64,000 nt of DNA from positions 124,001-188,000 of the forward strand of contig CP054675.1 in NCBI GenBank assembly GCA_013348845.1, in the 5' to 3' direction. This DNA comes from Candidatus Tepidiaquacella proteinivora. GTDB taxonomy: Bacteria > Bacteroidota > Ignavibacteria > Tepidaquicellales > Tepidaquicellaceae. How positions within the stretch are numbered: the stretch's first letter is position 1; each line of letters begins with the position of its first letter. The notes under the pieces are model-generated. The model was not told where the DNA came from and searched no databases. It saw nothing but the letters and a program-made list of their open reading frames with translations. Made by a program: the position numbers and the translations under genes. Positions 59,497-64,000 of this stretch are shown piece by piece.

Positions 59497-60150
59497 ATGC
59501 GAAGAACAAAATCATTACGGTTATTTCTCCTACCACTGTTAATAATAGTGATAGGGTTAATAACCGGATGTTCCAGTTCTTATGAACTCTCCGAAGAAGG
59601 GACCAAAGAAAACCTGAAAAAAGTTAGCTCCAAAGATGTTAATGCTTACACGAATTCATCAGAATTAGTAGCCACTAACACCTTTCCAACAGAAACAGAG
59701 CTAATACAAGGTAATCTCGAGTCTCTTACGAGTTCATTAGCTGGGACATTAGCTTCATCAGAATTAAATTACGATGGTCTTTGTGACGAATTAATGAAGG
59801 CAATTATTGAATTCATCAACACGCCATATTTATATGGCGGTTCTTCAAAATCGGGTATTGATTGTTCTGCTTTTGTACAAACTGTTATGTATCAGGCATT
59901 TGGTTTAGTACTACCGAGAACTTCACTTGAACAATCTATGGTTGGTGAAGATGTAAATGTTGAAGATTTAAGGTTTGGTGATTTAGTATTTTTCGATACT
60001 ATGAATAAAAACCGTGTTTCTCATGTCGGTATTTACCTTGGAGATGGATATTTTGCTCATTCTGGTTCCAGAACAGGTGTTGCAATTGCAAATTTAAATT
60101 CTGATTACTATTCAAGAACATTTGTTAAAGCTAAAAGAGTTCTTTTCTAA
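59497..60150 (+). CDS. NlpC/P60-family peptidoglycan endopeptidase lipoprotein
   Basis: Cell-wall cysteine peptidase of 217 aa cutting peptide stems. The signal peptide MRRTKSLRLFLLPLLIIVIG is followed by lipobox LITGC. A linker of about 80 residues leads to the NlpC/P60 domain. The catalytic Cys C123 lies in GIDCSAFVQ, His H176 in SHVGIYLG and the third polar residue H188 in FAHSGSR. I chose ATG 59497 because it gives a proper lipoprotein leader and has GGAG at 59488-59491. A TTG at 59458 would add an unlikely N-terminal extension. Monocistronic: its own promoter and terminator flank it. Confidence 0.95.
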   Translation: MRRTKSLRLFLLPLLIIVIGLITGCSSSYELSEEGTKENLKKVSSKDVNAYTNSSELVATNTFPTETELIQGNLESLTSSLAGTLASSELNYDGLCDELMKAIIEFINTPYLYGGSSKSGIDCSAFVQTVMYQAFGLVLPRTSLEQSMVGEDVNVEDLRFGDLVFFDTMNKNRVSHVGIYLGDGYFAHSGSRTGVAIANLNSDYYSRTFVKAKRVLF

Positions 60151-60165
60151 ACCTGTTTTTGAAGG

Positions 60166-60208
60166 AAAAAAGTCTCGGAACAGTGTATAGTTTCGAGACT
60201 TTTTTTTT
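60166..60208 (+). terminator. Intrinsic terminator of the NlpC/P60 gene
   Basis: Stem AAAAAAGTCTCG (60166-60177) with CGAGACTTTTTT (60194-60205), extended inside by GAAC/GTTT, and a continuous T run to 60208. Confidence 0.92.
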
Positions 60209-60238
60209 GATAAAAAACCAATATATTATATAAATAAT

Positions 60239-61381
60239 ATGTTAGGTGAACATATAAAATATATTTATTTTTTAACTTCAATTGAGAATCTTGGCAACAT
60301 CAGGATTAGTAACTTACTGAAAAAGTTTAAAACCCCAAAAGAGATTTTCAATGGTGATTTAAGGGAACTTACATCTGTTAGCGGGATTAGCAGCAGTACT
60401 GCTTCGGCTATATTGAAAACGGCTAATAAAATTAATGAGTTAGAAAAATCTTTTGATAAACTTATTGAAATTTGTGTTAAGAAAGGGATAAATATTATAT
60501 CAATTTTGGACAAAGAGTATCCTGAAAACCTGAAATACATTTATGATCCTCCTGTTTTATTATATTATAAAGGGAGTTTAACCCGGGATGATGAGTTTTC
60601 AGTTGGTGTTGTTGGGACAAGATTTCCGACTGAATATGGGAAAAATATATGTTATAAGATTACTTCAGATTTAGCAGAAATGGGAATACCGATTGTTAGT
60701 GGAATGGCAAGGGGTATTGATACGGTAGCCCATAAAACCGCATTAGAAAAAAATTGCCAGACTTATGCCATTTTTGGTTCGGGTGTTGATGTGATATATC
60801 CAATGGAAAATAAAAAATTATATGAGAAAATTGTTGAATCAGGAGCTGTTATTTCAGAGTTTCTCCCTGGTACGAAGCCTGATAAAATGAATTTCCCTGT
60901 GAGAAATCGCCTTATTACTGGTATCAGTTTAGGTACTCTTATTGTTGAAACAGGTACAAAAGGTGGTTCTTTAATTACTGCACGATGCGCAAGTGACCAG
61001 AACCGTGAGATTTTTGCAATTCCAGGTCCTGTTTATTCTAAAAAATCAGAAGGTACGAACGATTTGATTAAAAAAGGTTTTGCAAAATTGGTAACTTCTT
61101 CAAACGATATCGTGGAAGAACTTGAACCCAAATTAAAATATTTTAAGAAATTTAAAGAAAAAGCAGGAAAAACTAATTCTACTAAAGCACTAAATAAAGA
61201 AATTGTGTTAAATATTTTTGAAAAGAAAATTTTTGATGTTATAAATACGGAACCAATACATATTGATAAGATAAGCGAATTGACATCTTTAAGTATATCT
61301 GATTGTCTTGTTAATTTGTTATCTTTGGAATTCAAAGGTTTAATTAGGCAGATTCCAGGTAAAAATTTTATAAAAATATAA
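60239..61381 (+). CDS. dprA: DNA-processing protein DprA
   Basis: Binds incoming single-stranded DNA and loads RecA in natural transformation (380 aa). The N-terminal helix-hairpin-helix has ELTSVSGISSSTASAIL. The Rossmann-like core shows VVGTRFPTEYG, GMARGIDTVAHKTAL, YAIFGSGVDVIYP, FPVRNRLITGIS and VETGTKGGSLITA, which is the family's diagnostic series. A C-terminal winged helix (about 315-378) ends FKGLIRQIPGKNF. It is followed 14 nt later by the DUF3109 gene. Confidence 0.96.
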   Translation: MLGEHIKYIYFLTSIENLGNIRISNLLKKFKTPKEIFNGDLRELTSVSGISSSTASAILKTANKINELEKSFDKLIEICVKKGINIISILDKEYPENLKYIYDPPVLLYYKGSLTRDDEFSVGVVGTRFPTEYGKNICYKITSDLAEMGIPIVSGMARGIDTVAHKTALEKNCQTYAIFGSGVDVIYPMENKKLYEKIVESGAVISEFLPGTKPDKMNFPVRNRLITGISLGTLIVETGTKGGSLITARCASDQNREIFAIPGPVYSKKSEGTNDLIKKGFAKLVTSSNDIVEELEPKLKYFKKFKEKAGKTNSTKALNKEIVLNIFEKKIFDVINTEPIHIDKISELTSLSISDCLVNLLSLEFKGLIRQIPGKNFIKI

Positions 61382-61395
61382 TTTCTTTCTCATTT

Positions 61396-61980
61396 ATGGC
61401 AATTGGAGAGGAGAATATTGATTTTGAACAAATAGATAATTTTTACATTGATAAAAACATATTCAATACTTATTTCGCCTGTGACTTATCAAAATGTAAA
61501 GGTGAATGTTGTGTTGTAAAAGGAACCTTAGGGGCACCAGTTTCTTTTGAAGAAATTAAAATAATAGAAAAAATTATTCCTGAAATACGAAATTATTTTG
61601 ACGAATTAAAACTGAATTATTTATATTGCAATGGCTTTTATGAGAAAGTAGGGGAAAATTATCATCTTAAAACTTTAAATGGTGATGATTGCCTGTTTTC
61701 TTATTTTGAGTCAGATATTGCAAAATGTGTGTTTCAAAAAGCATATCTTGATAAAAAGATTGATTTCAAGAAACCTATTTCCTGTGATTTATTTCCTATC
61801 AGGATGTATCGTTCATATAAAATTTTTTTAAAATATGAAAAAATAAGTATATGTAATTCTGCTGTTTTAAATGGTGAACAAAATAAGGTTCATTTAATTG
61901 ATTTTGTTAGCGATGCATTAAACAGAATTTTTGGAATAGAATTTGTTGATAAAATTAAAAAGAATTTTATTATATTATAA
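61396..61980 (+). CDS. DUF3109 family cysteine-rich protein
   Basis: Cytoplasmic protein of 194 aa and unknown function, related to YkgJ-type metal-binding proteins. CDLSKCKGECCVVKGTLGAP (C29, C34, C38, C39) opens the DUF3109 domain. Further conserved cysteines appear in DDCLFSY, AKCVFQ and PISCDLFPIR. The set of cysteines suggests a zinc or Fe-S site. It sits between dprA and rpoN in a closely spaced gene run (14 nt and 5 nt gaps). Confidence 0.88.
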   Translation: MAIGEENIDFEQIDNFYIDKNIFNTYFACDLSKCKGECCVVKGTLGAPVSFEEIKIIEKIIPEIRNYFDELKLNYLYCNGFYEKVGENYHLKTLNGDDCLFSYFESDIAKCVFQKAYLDKKIDFKKPISCDLFPIRMYRSYKIFLKYEKISICNSAVLNGEQNKVHLIDFVSDALNRIFGIEFVDKIKKNFIIL

Positions 61981-61985
61981 TAACT

Positions 61986-63461
61986 ATGCTGAAAACCGGT
62001 CAGATACAAAAACAAACTCAGAAATTGGTCCCTGTTATTGTTCAGAAGCAGAACCTGTTAATGCTCCCGAATCTTGCTCTCGAACAAAAAATTAAGCAGG
62101 AAATTGAACTTAATCCCTTTTTAGAAGAAGTTGAAGAGATAGAAGAATCAGAATATTCAGAAGAGCCAAAGAAAGAAGATACAGAGGATTCATCTATTGA
62201 AAAAGAAGATACTGATGTTACTGAAGCGGATAAGGATGATGAGTTTGAGTTGGAAGATTGGTATGATGATGATTATGAGGGGTATAAAACTCAAAGTGAA
62301 GATACTGTAAATAAGAGACTTGCCATAGAAAATTTATATAAAACTGAAGCAACACTTAAAGATAATCTTTTAATACAATTATATTTACAACCTTTTTCTG
62401 ATAAAGAATATTTCATAGGGGAAGAGCTTATTGAGTATATCGATACCGATGGATATATTAGAGAGGGATTATCAGAATTAACAGAGTCTCTGAATAAACT
62501 CAGAGAAGAGGAGAGAAAAGAAATATCAGAAATTACTGAGGATGAAGTAAAAAAAGTTCTTGATATAATTAAAACTTTTGACCCACCCGGAATAGCATCA
62601 AATAATCTTCAGGAGTGTTTGATAACTCAGGTTAAAGTATCTGACCAACCGGAAGATTTTAAAGATTTATGTATAAAGGTTTTAACTGATTACTTAGAAG
62701 ATTTGAGACTTAAGCGATATGAAAAGTTAATTAAGGAGTTAAACCTTGATTCTGAATCAGTTAATAAAATATTTGATTTCATATCAAAACTGGATCCTAC
62801 CCCCGGATTAACTTCTGAATCAATTCCGAATACAATTATATATCCTGACTTCATTGTTTATGAAGATAATGGTGAATTTAAGGTTGATTTAACGGATTGG
62901 TATATGCCATCAGTAAGAATTAATTCTGATTATCTTAAGTACATAAAGAAAACCAGTAAAGTAAAAAAGGAAACTAAAAAATATATAAAAGAAAATTATG
63001 AAAGAGCAAAATGGTTTATTGATGCAATAAATTCAAGGCGTGAAACTATGTTAAAAGTGATGAATTCAATTTTAAAAAGACAGTATAAGTTTTTTGAAAC
63101 TTCTGGTAAAACTCTTATGCCATTATACGAAAAGGATATTGCAGAAGATGTCGGAGTTGATATTTCAACTGTAAGCAGAGCAATTAAAGGGAAATATGTA
63201 CAAACTGATTTTGGAATTTTTGAATTAAAACATTTTTTCAGCAATTCTCTTAAATCCGAAAACGGTAATGATGTTTCTACAAGAGAAATAAAAAACAAAA
63301 TAAAAGAATTGATTGAAAATGAAAACAAAAGTTCACCATATACAGACGATGAACTTGTGGTTGCTTTAGAAAAGTTTGGTTATAAACTTTCAAGAAGAAC
63401 AGTAGCAAAATATAGAGACTTAATGAAAATTCCGAAAGCAAGATTAAGAAGAAAAATTTAA
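61986..63461 (+). CDS. rpoN: RNA polymerase sigma-54 factor
   Basis: Alternative sigma factor of 491 aa requiring AAA+ activators. Region I starts [16 protein letters not shown] and includes the Gln/Leu-rich activator-contact segment. An acidic region II (about 48-95) follows. The core-binding domain has [15 protein letters not shown]. The DNA-binding part has [19 protein letters not shown], and the RpoN box is [20 protein letters not shown] near the C terminus. No enhancer-binding activator gene is visible in the window. Confidence 0.97.
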   Translation: MLKTGQIQKQTQKLVPVIVQKQNLLMLPNLALEQKIKQEIELNPFLEEVEEIEESEYSEEPKKEDTEDSSIEKEDTDVTEADKDDEFELEDWYDDDYEGYKTQSEDTVNKRLAIENLYKTEATLKDNLLIQLYLQPFSDKEYFIGEELIEYIDTDGYIREGLSELTESLNKLREEERKEISEITEDEVKKVLDIIKTFDPPGIASNNLQECLITQVKVSDQPEDFKDLCIKVLTDYLEDLRLKRYEKLIKELNLDSESVNKIFDFISKLDPTPGLTSESIPNTIIYPDFIVYEDNGEFKVDLTDWYMPSVRINSDYLKYIKKTSKVKKETKKYIKENYERAKWFIDAINSRRETMLKVMNSILKRQYKFFETSGKTLMPLYEKDIAEDVGVDISTVSRAIKGKYVQTDFGIFELKHFFSNSLKSENGNDVSTREIKNKIKELIENENKSSPYTDDELVVALEKFGYKLSRRTVAKYRDLMKIPKARLRRKI

Positions 63462-63466
63462 AAAAT

Positions 63467-64000
63467 ATGAAATTTAATTCAACAACTGTAATTGGATTAA
63501 TCCGAAACGGAAAAGCAGTGATTGCAAGCGATGGACAGGTATCTTTAGGGAATACTGTAATGAAGCACAAAGCAAGCAAAATCAGGAAAATCTATAACAA
63601 TAAGGTGTTGGTTGGTTTTGCGGGAGCTACTTCCGATGCTTTTACACTATTTGAAAGATTTGAATCAAAACTTGAGCAATATAAGGGTAATCTTTTGCGG
63701 GCAGCAACGGAATTAGCAAAGGATTGGAGAACAGATAAATATTTAAGAAGACTTGAAGCTTTGCTTGCTGTAATTAATAAGGAAAAGACATTAATAATAT
63801 CAGGAAATGGTGATGTAATTGAACCTGATGATGGAATTGTTGCTATTGGTTCCGGTGGTCCTTATGCTCTCAGTGCTGCAAGGGTTTTAGTAAAATATAC
63901 GAAATTAAGTGCGCGTGAAATAGTTGAAGAAGCTTTAAAGCAAGCAGCTGAAATTTGTATTTATACAAATTCTCATATAAATATTGAAGAACTTGAATAG
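63467..64000 (+). CDS. hslV: ATP-dependent protease subunit HslV
   Basis: Threonine peptidase of the HslUV complex, 177 aa, complete: the stop TAG is the last codon of the window. The propeptide MKFNS precedes the nucleophile T6 in [46 protein letters not shown] and [14 protein letters not shown] are canonical. It starts 5 nt after rpoN. hslU would be expected just beyond the window. Confidence 0.97.
   Translation: MKFNSTTVIGLIRNGKAVIASDGQVSLGNTVMKHKASKIRKIYNNKVLVGFAGATSDAFTLFERFESKLEQYKGNLLRAATELAKDWRTDKYLRRLEALLAVINKEKTLIISGNGDVIEPDDGIVAIGSGGPYALSAARVLVKYTKLSAREIVEEALKQAAEICIYTNSHINIEELE

Overview
This is an AT-rich bacterial chromosome segment, most probably from the Ignavibacteria or a close relative in the Bacteroidota/Chlorobiota group. 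The clues are type IX secretion (T9SS) sorting tails of the form 'YPNPFN-S/P-T-T-I-[KR]-Y' on three proteins (4744-6057, 24611-26368, 45991-48423), an atpDC pair with no other ATP synthase genes beside it, an 11-gene complex I locus without nuoEFG, weak Shine-Dalgarno sites at most starts, and one Bacteroidota-like TTTG / TAnnTTTG promoter. The taxonomic call is an inference from gene content. No 16S rRNA is present.

Layout. 1-2515 (minus) is the N-terminal 838 codons of a large Cas9 that runs off the left edge. A convincing tracrRNA gene, with anti-repeat, nexus hairpin and terminator, lies divergently just upstream at about 2550-2635. 2871-8366 holds an exported DUF3298-like protein, a cysteine desulfurase, a T9SS-exported Ycf48-like protein, a subtilisin-like protease and biotin protein ligase. 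8406-18813 is nuoABCDHIJKLMN, interrupted by a tRNA-Leu(CAA) gene between nuoL and nuoM and closed by an intrinsic terminator. 18923-30580 holds glmS, a TPR sensor kinase, two polytopic membrane proteins, an exported M14 carboxypeptidase, atpDC, tRNA-Lys and a zinc-ribbon membrane protein. 30840-34505 is a coupled pair of sensor kinases, the first of which lacks the phosphoacceptor histidine. 34528-40706 holds an M15 peptidase, an outer-membrane-type protein, an MBL-fold lipoprotein, a UDP-glucuronate decarboxylase-like enzyme, an FmdB-type zinc ribbon behind a perfect 16-bp palindrome, and a malic enzyme/phosphotransacetylase fusion.

40939-45801 is the most unexpected metabolic locus: gatE and gatD, the archaeal-type Glu-tRNA(Gln) amidotransferase, followed by an aromatic amino acid ammonia-lyase whose cofactor-forming tripeptide reads Ala-Cys-Gly instead of Ala-Ser-Gly. 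45991-48423 is a second T9SS-exported M14 carboxypeptidase. 48666-55909 is a tightly overlapping three-gene operon of exported proteins: an uncharacterised barrel-like protein, a WD40-caspase fusion and a metacaspase-like protein. I regard this as the best candidate for an undescribed system. 55952-64000 holds a DMT transporter with a radical SAM gene, an alcohol dehydrogenase, tRNA-Ser, a structured intergenic element, an NlpC/P60 lipoprotein with a near-consensus sigma-70 promoter, dprA, a DUF3109 protein, rpoN and hslV. No transposase, integrase, prophage gene or CRISPR repeat array is visible.
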